From Candidatus Sumerlaeota bacterium (GTDB lineage: Bacteria; Sumerlaeota; Sumerlaeia; SLMS01; JAHLLQ01), in the NCBI GenBank assembly GCA_030156535.1, contig JASGMJ010000025.1:1-64000 (forward strand): a stretch of DNA of 64,000 nucleotides. Direction: 5' to 3'. The notes beneath the pieces are model-generated. The model did not search any database and was not told the origin of the DNA. It worked only from the letters and a program-made list of their open reading frames with translations. Of this stretch, positions 55,781 through 63,779 are shown in pieces (position 1 is the first letter of the stretch; every line of letters begins with the position of its first letter). A program made the position numbers and the translations under genes.

Positions 55781-57709
55781 ATGTCCCCAAGACGAAACTC
55801 ATGGATAGGAGGTCATCCGAACCAGACGGTTCAACAGCCGCCAAGTTTCAGGCGTCGTGGGTCGGTGCTGGTTGCGTCGGTGATTCTTATTACCATCGCG
55901 GGACTTGCGGTTGTTTCATGGTTGATGTTCATCAACGATGGCGCGCGTTCGGCCGGACGTGCACGTTCACAGGCACATGCCTTCTACGCTGCCGAGGCTG
56001 GCGTGGAGCGGGTTGTTGACTACTTTAACAATCCTAGTGATTTTGCGGGGACGCCTCCAGACGAGTACGATGAGTATGAGACTCATCCGCCCGCCTATCT
56101 CTTAAGTTATCCGATTCAGCCCGCCGCCTATGGTTTCTTTGAGCCCTATATTCTTGACTATGCCAAGGATTCGGACGGCAAGCCGATTAATTCCGATTTC
56201 GAGGAAATCTGGGATGAGTCTGGCAGGCGGATCATTAGTGGCGAAGAACCGATCATCACGCGATTCACCTATTTTCGGAATTCTGCGGGGGCAGATCCGG
56301 CCACGGTAAGCCTCACCAGCAAAATCGTGTCGATGCAACTGGACGCAGCGGCGGATTCGTTGCTGGTAATGCGCGATGAGAACGGTCGCGAACAGGCGCG
56401 CGTCGTATCGCTTGAGGTCCAGCACCCGTCCGAACTGTCGAGTGAGGAACTCGCGCTGGCCACCGCTGAACGCCCCATCGTGTGCAAAGTCGTTGCAGTG
56501 GGCGAAGCCAACGGCGTTCGCGTGACCGTAGAAACCATGCTCACGGAAATCCAGTCCCCGTTTTTTCATTCGCCCGCCGCTATTATCTCCGAGGCTGCCG
56601 TTGAGTTCTCGGGGAACTTCAATGTCTACTGGGGCGAAGTATGGGCTCATGAGGACATTAATCTCGACAATGCCATACTGAAGAAGCTTCCACGTCTCGA
56701 TCCCGATAACCCGGATTTCGAGGAGCCGAAAGGCAAAAACCTCGGAAACGATCCATGGTTCCGCATGCGCACCGAAGGCGTCTTCAAACAGGGATCGAAG
56801 TACGCCGATGGCCGTGAATACGATGGGTTTGCCAACAGCCCGATTTCCAAGCTCAGCAACGAGGACGTGTACTACATGCCCTACGATGCCGACTTCCTCG
56901 GGAAGAAGAAGGGGAAACTGAATCCCGACTTCGTCAACCGTGAAAACCTGACCCAGAACAGCGATCTCCAGTTCCCGCATTACGACTACGATCAGTGGAA
57001 GGAATACTTCCTCGCATACGACTTGCCGTACTACTGGACCGATACGAGCGGCAACATCTACGGCAAGGACCGCGACCCCGACAGCAACACGTTCGGGCAG
57101 ATCGTAAGCAAATCATACGGCGACTGGTTTAGCATCGACCCGGACGATCCCGACTACAACAACTATACCGACCAATTTGCCTTCATCGATTCCGTCCCTG
57201 TCGACAACAACGGCAATCCAGCCCCGCTTGTTGATGGCATTCCTGTGCTGAACTCCACCTACTTTCCCAGGAATCCCGCCGAGCCGATCGCCCGAATCCC
57301 AACCATCAAGGTCTCGGGCCAAAGCCTCCACACACGCGGCGTCATGCTCAGCGCGGCAAACATGAACATGACTGGCCAAGGCAATCCACCCAGGTCTGAC
57401 GAACTTCTCGATGAAAACGGAAACAGACTCGTCCTCATGCCCAACGGCGATGAGCCCCCCGATGAATTCAAGGTCTTCCACAACGGCTTCTTGTATTCAT
57501 GGGGCACCTTAGCAGGAGGAGGGAATAGAACATTCTACGGCAGCGTCTATGCCGTCGGAGGCTTCGGCGCTTCGGGCACTCCGAGCGTTTACTACAACGT
57601 GAAGATGAAAGACGGCTCCTGGCTGAACGTCAATCAGTCGCGCGTGCGGCGCAACCTCTGGGCCGTAGAGAACGGCGGAGCCCCGGCAGCGGAAGGAGAG
57701 GAAACATGA
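55781..57709 (+). CDS. PilX-like pilus assembly protein
   Basis: The 642-aa protein has an N-terminal basic stretch and a PilX-type hydrophobic helix (~28-50, GSVLVASVILITIAGLAVV) followed by AHAFYAAEAGVERVVDYF, the AEAG signature of PilX N-terminal domains. The C-terminal ~550 residues are beta-rich with two notable blocks (VEFSGNFNVYWGEVWAHED and DYDQWKEYFLAYDLPYYW). It is much longer than PilX of Pseudomonas, as expected for adhesin-bearing forms. It overlaps the next gene by four bases. Such proteins prime pilus assembly with PilV and PilW; a tip adhesin role for the long tail is inference. Confidence 0.85.
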   Translation: MSPRRNSWIGGHPNQTVQQPPSFRRRGSVLVASVILITIAGLAVVSWLMFINDGARSAGRARSQAHAFYAAEAGVERVVDYFNNPSDFAGTPPDEYDEYETHPPAYLLSYPIQPAAYGFFEPYILDYAKDSDGKPINSDFEEIWDESGRRIISGEEPIITRFTYFRNSAGADPATVSLTSKIVSMQLDAAADSLLVMRDENGREQARVVSLEVQHPSELSSEELALATAERPIVCKVVAVGEANGVRVTVETMLTEIQSPFFHSPAAIISEAAVEFSGNFNVYWGEVWAHEDINLDNAILKKLPRLDPDNPDFEEPKGKNLGNDPWFRMRTEGVFKQGSKYADGREYDGFANSPISKLSNEDVYYMPYDADFLGKKKGKLNPDFVNRENLTQNSDLQFPHYDYDQWKEYFLAYDLPYYWTDTSGNIYGKDRDPDSNTFGQIVSKSYGDWFSIDPDDPDYNNYTDQFAFIDSVPVDNNGNPAPLVDGIPVLNSTYFPRNPAEPIARIPTIKVSGQSLHTRGVMLSAANMNMTGQGNPPRSDELLDENGNRLVLMPNGDEPPDEFKVFHNGFLYSWGTLAGGGNRTFYGSVYAVGGFGASGTPSVYYNVKMKDGSWLNVNQSRVRRNLWAVENGGAPAAEGEET

Positions 57710-58158
57710 GCCTCCTCCCCCTTCGCCGAGCCTTCACTCTCGCTGAAGTTCTCATCACCGTCGCCATTGTTGCCGTCGCGGGTCTCGCCATCATCTCCTC
57801 CCTCACGGCCGGCGTGTACTTCCAGCAATCCATCCGCGAGGAAAACGGCGCCTTGCGTCTAGCAACCGACGTGATCGAAGCCAGCAAGCGCGAACTGTTC
57901 CGTGATCTCGAACGCCAAATCATCAATCCCGTCACAATTGACGACCGCGGCACACCAGAAACGGACGATGACGTCACCGGGCGCGCCGAACTGCGATTCT
58001 ATCGAATCGACGGAACGGAAGTCGGCATCCCCGGAGGCCCCCCCATTCCCGGCGAGGGCACCATGATCCGTGTCGAAGCCACAGTCCGCTGGGCCCCCGC
58101 CGGAAGACGCCACTCCAAAGTCCAGGAAGTCACGCTCGCGTCCCTACTTGCTCCCTGA
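57706..58158 (+). CDS. PilV-like minor prepilin
   Basis: The 150-aa minor prepilin carries leader MSLLPLRRA and FTLAEVLITVAIVAVAGLAI with Glu+5. The remaining ~115 residues are beta-rich (ELRFYRIDGTEVGIPGG). It is coupled to the PilX-like gene upstream (ATGA) and lies 13 bases before the PilW-like gene. Minor pilins of this group initiate pilus assembly. Confidence 0.86.
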   Translation: MSLLPLRRAFTLAEVLITVAIVAVAGLAIISSLTAGVYFQQSIREENGALRLATDVIEASKRELFRDLERQIINPVTIDDRGTPETDDDVTGRAELRFYRIDGTEVGIPGGPPIPGEGTMIRVEATVRWAPAGRRHSKVQEVTLASLLAP

Positions 58159-58171
58159 GGAGTCCTCCAAC

Positions 58172-58678
58172 ATGCTCACCGCCATCAACCACCGCCTCCG
58201 CCTGCCCCGCCGCGGGCTCAGCATTCCCGAGATGGTCATTGCCATGGCCGTCTTCTCCACCGTCGGAATCTTCGTCTCCTACGTCGTGCTGGCAACCGCA
58301 CGGCGCTCCAAGGCCACCTTGAGTCAACTTCCCGCTGACGCCACTGCATTCCGCACCGCAGAGCGCGTTCGCTCCCTCGTCATGCCCGCCCAACTTGGCT
58401 CCGTTGCCATTTCCGACTCCGGCGCCTCCATCACCTACCGCAATCCCCCTGCCGGAACAACCAGCCGCGTCCAATTCGACAACGCCAACCGCCAATGCCT
58501 CTATGTTGCCGATGTTAACGCGGGCGGAAGCGTCGTTGTCAGTCGCGATGTCGAGGGCAGCTTCGCCTTCGAAGGCAGCCTCAAACGCATTCGCATCAAC
58601 GTCACAACATCCGCTCGTGCGTCACGGCGGGGCACCATTGACCTGACCTATAGCGACATGATCACCGTGCGAAACTGA
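58172..58678 (+). CDS. PilW-like minor prepilin
   Basis: The 168-aa protein shows a leader with RRG followed by LSIPEMVIAMAVFSTVGIFV. Leu replaces Phe at the +1 position, and Glu+5 is present. The mature part is beta-rich (VQFDNANRQCLYVADVNAGG). GAGGAG lies 7 bases before the ATG at 58172. It ends the minor-pilin operon, and 97 bases separate it from tRNA-Gly. Confidence 0.84.
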   Translation: MLTAINHRLRLPRRGLSIPEMVIAMAVFSTVGIFVSYVVLATARRSKATLSQLPADATAFRTAERVRSLVMPAQLGSVAISDSGASITYRNPPAGTTSRVQFDNANRQCLYVADVNAGGSVVVSRDVEGSFAFEGSLKRIRINVTTSARASRRGTIDLTYSDMITVRN

Positions 58679-58774
58679 CGGACAAATGCACCGAAACGGC
58701 ATCAGAGCGGGACGCGTTGAACGTTCTTGATTGACCGCCCCGCACCTTTCCCCTTACCACTCCTTCGTTCCCGA

Positions 58775-58850
58775 GCGGGAATAGCTCAGTTGGTAGAGCA
58801 TCAGCTTCCCAAGCTGAGGGTCGCGAGTTCGAGCCTCGTTTCCCGCTCCA
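58775..58850 (+). tRNA. tRNA-Gly(CCC), intact; integration target
   Basis: The 76-nt sequence folds as a cloverleaf: acceptor GCGGGAA/TTCCCGC, D stem GCTC/GAGC, anticodon stem TCAGC/GCTGA with loop TTCCCAA (anticodon CCC, decodes GGG), T arm with TTCGAGC, and a genomically encoded CCA. The integrase gene ends two bases after it on the opposite strand. That makes its 3' end the left attachment site of the element to the right. Confidence 0.97.
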
Positions 58851-58851
58851 T

Positions 58852-60108
58852 TCATTCTACTGCACTTACAGAACCCTCTTCGGACTCAGAAGCGCCGTCA
58901 GAACCGGAAAGTTGCAAAAAGTTGCAAATTTCCCCCGCAGGGGCTTGGGTTTCCAAGGGTAACGTCACGAATTTCCGGAACAATTCCATCGCCCGCAGGA
59001 GCGCATTTTCCTCTCCTGATGTGCGGGCCGTGAGGCGCGGCACATAGTGCCGATCCGTCACCGTTCCCGGCGAGTGGCCGATGTACTGCTCCCAGATGGT
59101 TCCGTGAATCCCTTCCATCTTGGCGAAGGTCGGCAGACAGTTGCGAAGGTCCTTCGGTGCCCAGTCAATCTGCGGATTCCAGCGCAGCATCGCCGTCTTG
59201 AGCTGACGGCAGTAGGACTGGTATTCCGTGTAGGGCTCGCCCTTCACCCCCACGAGTACGTGACCGGTGAGTGACTGGACCTTCCCTTCCCGCTCGCGGC
59301 GGCGTTCCTCGGCGCGGCGGAGCGCTTCGAGAACCCTGTTCGTGACCGGAATCACCCGGTTGCGATAGACGTTCTTCACTTCGCCCGTCACTTCGATGAA
59401 GCCCCGTTCCAGATCGACGTTCTTCCAGGTCAGCCGCAGCGCTTCCTGCACCTGAAGCCCTGCCAGTCCCTGAAGAGCAGCGCCCACTTCGAGATGGGGA
59501 CGATGCTCCCGGAGGTAGTCGCAGAACGCGACCGCATCCTCCAGGTAGACTGTGGGAGGGGTCTTGCGCAGCTTGCTGCCGATGCCCATCCGTTCGCCGA
59601 TGTTCGGGAAGCCGTACTCCCGGTGCATGAACCCCGCCGTCTGGAGGAGTGGCTGCATGGAGAGCCGCTTGTGGTTGTCCGACAATCCCTTGAAGGTGCC
59701 GAGATACTCGCGGAATACCTGGCGCGTCATCATCCCCCAGTGGATGCAGAGCGGATAACGCTTCTTGAGCCACCGCATGAAACGTTCGGTGTCCCGCAGC
59801 CAGGCGCGCCGTGAAGGCTCGCGGCGATTCGTGTTAGCAAGCGTCATGGAGAACGCATCGGCCAGGAGAATGACCTGCTCCTTCGATTCAAGAGCGTCCA
59901 GTCCCGCGACGCGGACTGCTTCGTCCAGGGCCGCGCGAAGCGTGGGCGCATTGAACCGGCGACGAAGATATCCGCCGGAGCCGTTCAATCTGATCTGCCA
60001 GAGATTCGCTTCCATGGTGCTTTGGTAGAGGTTGAAGAGCGGGCGGCTGCACATCTTCACCCACTCCTTCTCGTTCTTCTTCCTTCTGGTTTGCGTGTCC
60101 TTCTTCAT
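58852..60108 (-). CDS. Tyrosine recombinase/integrase with atypical active site
   Basis: The 418-aa integrase reads up to the tRNA-Gly 3' end. A SAM-like core-binding domain (~85-180, RRAWLRDTERFMRWLKKRY) precedes the catalytic domain: GLAGLQVQEALRLTWKNVD, GEVKNVYRNRVIPV, WAPKDLRNCLPTFA and QYIGHSPGTVTDRHYVPRL. The nucleophile Tyr, box II Arg and the GH His are present. The box I Arg (GLRxxE) is Gln, and the box II His is Lys. The Lys in the beta hairpin is present. It is therefore either a variant or weakened enzyme. The start at 60108 has GCGAGGAAC upstream; an in-frame ATG at 60192 precedes it but overlaps the excisionase-like ORF. Confidence 0.9.
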   Translation of the reverse strand: MKKDTQTRRKKNEKEWVKMCSRPLFNLYQSTMEANLWQIRLNGSGGYLRRRFNAPTLRAALDEAVRVAGLDALESKEQVILLADAFSMTLANTNRREPSRRAWLRDTERFMRWLKKRYPLCIHWGMMTRQVFREYLGTFKGLSDNHKRLSMQPLLQTAGFMHREYGFPNIGERMGIGSKLRKTPPTVYLEDAVAFCDYLREHRPHLEVGAALQGLAGLQVQEALRLTWKNVDLERGFIEVTGEVKNVYRNRVIPVTNRVLEALRRAEERRREREGKVQSLTGHVLVGVKGEPYTEYQSYCRQLKTAMLRWNPQIDWAPKDLRNCLPTFAKMEGIHGTIWEQYIGHSPGTVTDRHYVPRLTARTSGEENALLRAMELFRKFVTLPLETQAPAGEICNFLQLSGSDGASESEEGSVSAVE

Positions 60109-60331
60109 GGTGTTCCTCGCTTTCCGAAGGAACACGCTGGCGGCACTTTTCTGCCACAGCGCGTTCGAATGCCGCAAGCACCGTCCTGCCAAGGTACCAG
60201 CCGCCCACCGCCTTCAGTCCGTGTTCACGGAGCGTTGCCACGCATCGGCGACCCAGGAGGCTCTCGATATCCGATGGCCGATAGAGTCTGTTTTCGATGA
60301 TGTCTGCGAAGGTAGGCTTTTGGCTGTTCAT
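59888..60331 (-). CDS. Excisionase-like small protein overlapping the integrase gene
   Basis: The first ~75 residues (MNSQKPTFADIIENRLYRPS, DIESLLGRRCVATLREHGL, GGWYLGRTVLAAFERAVAEK) look like a short helix-turn-helix/excisionase-type protein with AAGGA before the ATG at 60331. From about residue 75 the frame runs in antiphase through the integrase start, and its Glu/Arg/Pro-rich tail (HHEEGHANQKEEEREG) is probably read from shared DNA. The true product may be only the N-terminal part, or a full 147-aa protein. It lies where Xis usually lies in int-xis modules. Confidence 0.55.
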   Translation of the reverse strand: MNSQKPTFADIIENRLYRPSDIESLLGRRCVATLREHGLKAVGGWYLGRTVLAAFERAVAEKCRQRVPSESEEHHEEGHANQKEEEREGVGEDVQPPALQPLPKHHGSESLADQIERLRRISSSPVQCAHASRGPGRSSPRRGTGRS

Positions 60332-60745
60332 CTTTTTGGTCCTTGGTGCTGCGAATAATTCGCAGCGGACGCCCAGCGGCGAGCGAGTAAGGAAGGAAGT
60401 GAATCCAGTCAGGGCGGCGCCTAAGCGCCCTCTCTTTTCAGCGTAGCCCTGCTTTTTTGCCGGGCCTGCCCGAGCCCCACAGGGGAAGCTCGCTTCAAAA
60501 AAGTGAAAAGAGTGCTCGGCCTTGACGGGAGAGGAACCTGGGTTCTTGCCAATACCAAAGCAGCTTCAGGCGATCCGCATCGCAGGCAGTACGGCGATGC
60601 GGCCCCCGCGATTTTTCCTCATTCAAGGCGATGCAGTCCCACGGCGAAGCAGCCTTGAGGCGATACGGCACGCCGCAACGCAGGCGTTCCGCAGCTCTTC
60701 GCGAAGTACTTGATCAGACTCAGAAAACGTGCTTCATTCCATCGA
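60332..60745. other. 414-bp region upstream of repA with spaced GGCGAT motifs
   Basis: No gene is evident. It holds five near-copies of (A/C)GGCGAWNC at 60568-60667 and a few short inverted repeats (GGCGCCTAAGCGCC near 60417; CTTCAAAAAAGTGAA near 60492). It probably carries the repA promoter and control sites. Confidence 0.45.
60568..60667. repeat. Five degenerate GGCGATGCG-type motifs
   Basis: Copies: AGGCGATCCG (60568), CGGCGATGCG (60592), AGGCGATGCA (60626), CGGCGAAGCA (60642) and AGGCGATACG (60658), with intervals of 24, 34, 16 and 16 bases. They could be protein-binding sites controlling repA. Degenerate, so chance is not excluded. Confidence 0.4.
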
Positions 60746-61645
60746 ATGAAGACCATGACACCATCGCTCAAAAAGTTGGAAGATTGCGCCGTCGACATCC
60801 TGTCGACTTCCGCTCAGGAGGCTCGTTCGCTTGGCTTCTCAACGCGCGTCCTCGTTCAGGCTTCGCTGCCGCACAGCGAACCAACGAACAATCCTCGCGC
60901 GTGGATTCGCAGAAACGGAAACTACTGTCTGATCATTCAGCCCGGCGTGGATAGCAGTGGTGAATCCCTCGGCTTTCCTCACGGGAATATCCCCCGCCTG
61001 GTACTCGCGTATCTGACAACCAGCGTTGTGCGCACGAAGAGCCGCGAGATCGACCTCGGGACATCCCTCTCTGCCTTTATGCGCGAGATTGGTCTATACA
61101 GCAACGGTCGCGACATCCGCCGCGTGAAGGAGCAGCTCGCTCGCCTCTTCTCTGCGAGCATCACCTTCCGCTTCGACGACGAGAAGGCCCGCTTGATCGG
61201 CGGAGCCCATCGCCCTATTGCCCGTGAATTTCAATTCTGGTGGGACGACCGCCACCCGGAGCAGCAGACGCTCTTTCCCAACTTCGTTCGCCTCGACGAG
61301 GAGTTTCACCGCGAGATTCTGGAGCATCCCGTGCCGATGGACCTCAGGGCCATTCAGGCGCTGAAGCAGTCATCCCTCGCCCTCGATATATACACCTGGC
61401 TCAATCACCGCATGAGCTACCTCGACAAGCAGGTCCGCATCCCGTGGAAGAGCATTGAGCAGCACATCGGGTCCGACTACAAGAGCACGCGGGAGTTCAG
61501 CCGTTGGTCGCGGGAAGCGCTTATCAAGATCAAGGCGATCTGGCCCGAGCTTCAGGTGGACTTTGTGCACGGCGGACTCCTTCTCAAGCCCAGCCGTCCG
61601 CATGTGCAGCGCGTCTCTCATCAGGTTCTACTGCCGACGAAATAG
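60746..61645 (+). CDS. repA: Plasmid replication initiator RepA (PF04796-type)
   Basis: The 299-aa initiator belongs to the plasmid RepA family. Diagnostic blocks are IRRVKEQLARLFSASITFRF, QSSLALDIYTWLNHRMSYL and SREALIKIKAIWPELQVDFV, with FPNFVRLDEEFHREIL between. It would bind the iterons that follow directly downstream and load the host helicase. The start could be this ATG or the next Met three codons on (60755). Base composition is somewhat lower in GC than the backbone. It has no truncation or frameshift. Confidence 0.92.
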   Translation: MKTMTPSLKKLEDCAVDILSTSAQEARSLGFSTRVLVQASLPHSEPTNNPRAWIRRNGNYCLIIQPGVDSSGESLGFPHGNIPRLVLAYLTTSVVRTKSREIDLGTSLSAFMREIGLYSNGRDIRRVKEQLARLFSASITFRFDDEKARLIGGAHRPIAREFQFWWDDRHPEQQTLFPNFVRLDEEFHREILEHPVPMDLRAIQALKQSSLALDIYTWLNHRMSYLDKQVRIPWKSIEQHIGSDYKSTREFSRWSREALIKIKAIWPELQVDFVHGGLLLKPSRPHVQRVSHQVLLPTK

Positions 61646-61646
61646 C

Positions 61647-61666
61647 CACGTGTATTCTCTACACAT
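61647..61666 (+). repeat. Iteron 1
   Basis: CACGTGTATTCTCTACACAT, directly after the repA stop. Confidence 0.9.
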
Positions 61667-61728
61667 TCACCTCCAAACGAAACGATCGAAAGGCCGTGAC
61701 GGTCACTTTCGCGGGCGATTCATAGCGG

Positions 61729-61748
61729 CACGTGTATTCTCTACACAT
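61729..61748 (+). repeat. Iteron 2
   Basis: Identical to iteron 1 over 20 bases; starts 82 bases after it. Confidence 0.9.
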
Positions 61749-61811
61749 TTGGACTCGGAGGCTGCCCTGGAATGATGGTTGTGAAGCGCGTCTGTGGATA
61801 AGAAAGTTATC

Positions 61812-61831
61812 CACGTGCATTCTCTACACAT
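61812..61831 (+). repeat. Iteron 3
   Basis: CACGTGCATTCTCTACACAT, one change from iteron 1; overlaps the second DnaA box. Confidence 0.9.
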
Positions 61832-61858
61832 CGCAATCCCGCAGTTTTCCGTGAGCGC

Positions 61859-61878
61859 CGCGTGCATTCTCTACACAG
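61859..61878 (+). repeat. Iteron 4
   Basis: CGCGTGCATTCTCTACACAG, changes at base 2, at base 7 and at the end. Confidence 0.85.
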
Positions 61879-61880
61879 GG

Positions 61881-61900
61881 CACGTGCATTCTCTACATCG
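61881..61900 (+). repeat. Iteron 5
   Basis: CACGTGCATTCTCTACATCG, matches over the first 17 bases, followed by AT-rich DNA. Confidence 0.85.
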
Positions 61901-62042
61901 CATATCCCTATAGTATTACCTATATAATTCTACCTGTTGTATGCGGCAAACTACGGGGATAAGTTCAGCCAATAGGAAAAGAGGTGGAGGATGGACGGAG
62001 ACGAACGAACGAAACCCTCAGGTAGGCTGACAGCCGGAACGC

Positions 62043-63023
62043 TCATTCCCCCCTTCCAGCGGCTCTCTGGACGCGATTATGGGGATGCTGAACAGCGGGC
62101 TGAGGTGGGTGGCTCTTCAGAACGTCATTCCAATCCTGACCGGCCACGGGCGGCAGATCGACGACCAGTTGTCTGCCGGTAGTGCCGATGAATTCCCGGG
62201 CGCGTTCCACATATTCGAGCCCCTGCTGATCGTGATCAAAGGCGAGCACTACTTTCCCATCGGCAGGAAGCATTTCAATCGCGGCGAGTAATGCCGCGGG
62301 AGTCTTCGGATTCCACGCGCCCGCCGTGCTTGTATAGACAGCGTTCAGGCCCTTCAATGTGTAGTGGCTGAGGGCATCAATGGCCGACTCGGCGACGACC
62401 AGAACAGAATCACCTGGCAGAACGTTCGACATCCAGAGCGCCTTCTCACCCCCCGACGCGAATCCGGTGAAGCCACGATTCTTGATTTCATAGCCGGACA
62501 ACCCTTCCTCATCACGATGCGGAAATACGGCGTTGCGGCGAGCATCAAGATAGACGCAGCCGTTCAATCGCGGATCGGAAAGCACATGAGGTGGGATGCC
62601 ACGCTCTTGGAGATAGGCGTGCGCACTGACCGGTTTCATCCCAGAGAATGCCCGCAAGACACGCTGGCGATCCTTGGAGGATGGCACTACCTCAAGACGC
62701 AGCGACGACTGGCGATGATCGGGCACGGCCTGACCTTCCACCCACGCGGAAAGCTCACCCTTCACCTTCCCAAGGTTGCCCCTGCCCTTTCGGTTCAGAA
62801 CGAAGTCAATGATCGTCCCGTTGTCGGAGCCGTTGTGAACAGAGAAATAAATCCAGTGCCCGCTGGCGCTCTTCGCGATGACGACTTTGTCGCCGTCCGC
62901 AGCCTTCATCACGACGGATGACCGGGAGCTTTCGTGCTTCACCAAGGCGTAGCCGCAGCTCCCGGCGTACTCCACCAGGTTGATATCTGTCTTGAAGGTA
63001 TCAAGTCGCGAATCATATCCCAT
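62043..63023 (-). CDS. DUF3991/TOPRIM-domain plasmid protein (primase-like)
   Basis: The 326-aa protein has a DUF3991 N-terminal domain (INLVEYAGSCGYALVKHESS, WIYFSVHNGSDNGTIIDFVL) and a TOPRIM domain with LVVAESAIDALSHYTL and VVLAFDHDQQGLEYVERARE, where the Glu and the DxD-type acidic residues bind metal. Such proteins are typical of plasmids and mobile elements and may act as primases for lagging-strand or leading-strand synthesis at the origin. It faces the iteron region from the other side. Convergence on the origin, away from parA, suggests a shared replication module. Confidence 0.88.
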   Translation of the reverse strand: MGYDSRLDTFKTDINLVEYAGSCGYALVKHESSRSSVVMKAADGDKVVIAKSASGHWIYFSVHNGSDNGTIIDFVLNRKGRGNLGKVKGELSAWVEGQAVPDHRQSSLRLEVVPSSKDRQRVLRAFSGMKPVSAHAYLQERGIPPHVLSDPRLNGCVYLDARRNAVFPHRDEEGLSGYEIKNRGFTGFASGGEKALWMSNVLPGDSVLVVAESAIDALSHYTLKGLNAVYTSTAGAWNPKTPAALLAAIEMLPADGKVVLAFDHDQQGLEYVERAREFIGTTGRQLVVDLPPVAGQDWNDVLKSHPPQPAVQHPHNRVQRAAGRGE

Positions 63024-63092
63024 GCGTCACTGATAGCACAATGGCGCACCCCGGTAAAGTTGGTGTGATTGGACAATCTCCGCAGCGCCTGC

Positions 63093-63134
63093 TATACGGC
63101 AATCAGGTGCGCCGTTCCTGCGGCGCGTCGTATA
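63093..63134. promoter_or_regulatory. Nested inverted repeat upstream of parA
   Basis: Inner arms GCGCCG/CGGCGC (63109-63114 and 63121-63126) and outer arms TATACG/CGTATA (63093-63098, 63129-63134) surround a TTCCTG loop. It lies in the 126-bp gap between the divergent TOPRIM and parA genes, where both promoters and the partition operator or centromere would be. Binding by the downstream ParG-like protein is plausible. Confidence 0.5.
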
Positions 63135-63149
63135 TACGGAGGACAATGC

Positions 63150-63779
63150 ATGATCATCAGTTTCCTGAACCAGAAGGGCGGCGTTGGCAAGACGACCCTG
63201 GCTATCAACGTCGCCGGTGAACTGGCCCGGAAGGGCAGCCGTGTGCTGGTGATCGACGGCGATCCGCAGGGCAGTGCCCTCGACTGGGCTGCCGCGAGGG
63301 AAGGGGAGCCAATGTTTCCCGTGGTCGCCCTGCCACGCGCCACCATTCACCGCGAGATCGAGCAGTTGCAAACCGGCTACGATCACGTCGTCATCGACGG
63401 ACCGCCGCGCGTGACGGAACTTGCCCAGAGCATCATCATGGCGTCCGACCTGGTGATCATCCCCGTGCAGCCAAGCCCCTATGACGTGTGGGCCGCCGAT
63501 GAGATCGTCCGCCTGTTGAAAGAGTACTCAATCCGCAAGCCGGACCTTGTCGCCGCCTTTGCGGTGAACCGCAAAATCGCAAACACGGCAATCGGGCGCG
63601 ACGTGGCCGAAGGGTTGGAGAGCTTTGCCCTGAAGGTCTTCAATACGAGCATCAGTCAGCGCGTCGTCTTTGCTGAGAGCGCCGCCGCCGGAAAGATCGC
63701 CGCCGAGATCGCCCCGGATCACCCAGGCACCCGCGAAGTAACCGACCTTACCAATGAAATCATGGAGTTAGCAGCATGA
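63150..63779 (+). CDS. parA: Partition ATPase ParA (type Ib, ParF-like)
   Basis: The 209-aa ATPase drives plasmid segregation. The deviant Walker A is QKGGVGKTTLAINVA, followed by DGDPQGSALDW, HVVIDGPPRVTELAQS (Walker B side) and VNRKIANTAIGRDVAEGL. The absence of an N-terminal DNA-binding extension makes it type Ib (ParF/small ParA). CGGAGG precedes the ATG at 63150 by 7 bases. The stop overlaps the next gene's start (ATGA), typical of parFG operons. Confidence 0.95.
   Translation: MIISFLNQKGGVGKTTLAINVAGELARKGSRVLVIDGDPQGSALDWAAAREGEPMFPVVALPRATIHREIEQLQTGYDHVVIDGPPRVTELAQSIIMASDLVIIPVQPSPYDVWAADEIVRLLKEYSIRKPDLVAAFAVNRKIANTAIGRDVAEGLESFALKVFNTSISQRVVFAESAAAGKIAAEIAPDHPGTREVTDLTNEIMELAA

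Larger units (their letters stand above)
61647..61950. other. Plasmid origin of replication (iterons, DnaA boxes, AT-rich segment)
   Basis: Five directly repeated ~20-bp iterons lie at 61647, 61729, 61812, 61859 and 61881 (core CACGTGYATTCTCTACACA). Between the second and third is an inverted pair of DnaA boxes, TGTGGATAA (61793-61801) and TTATCCACG (61807-61815). A very AT-rich tract follows the last iteron (61900-61950), a likely unwinding element. This is the layout of an iteron-controlled oriV beside its repA gene. Confidence 0.92.

Noticed and set aside
59165-59773. 202-aa minus-strand ORF inside the integrase gene
   Set aside because: Alternative frame of the same strand within a well-conserved tyrosine recombinase; no family features.
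61647-61900. Direct repeats that could be a small CRISPR array
   Set aside because: Only five ~20-bp copies with irregular gaps (22-83 bases), next to repA and DnaA boxes, which fits iterons; no cas genes.
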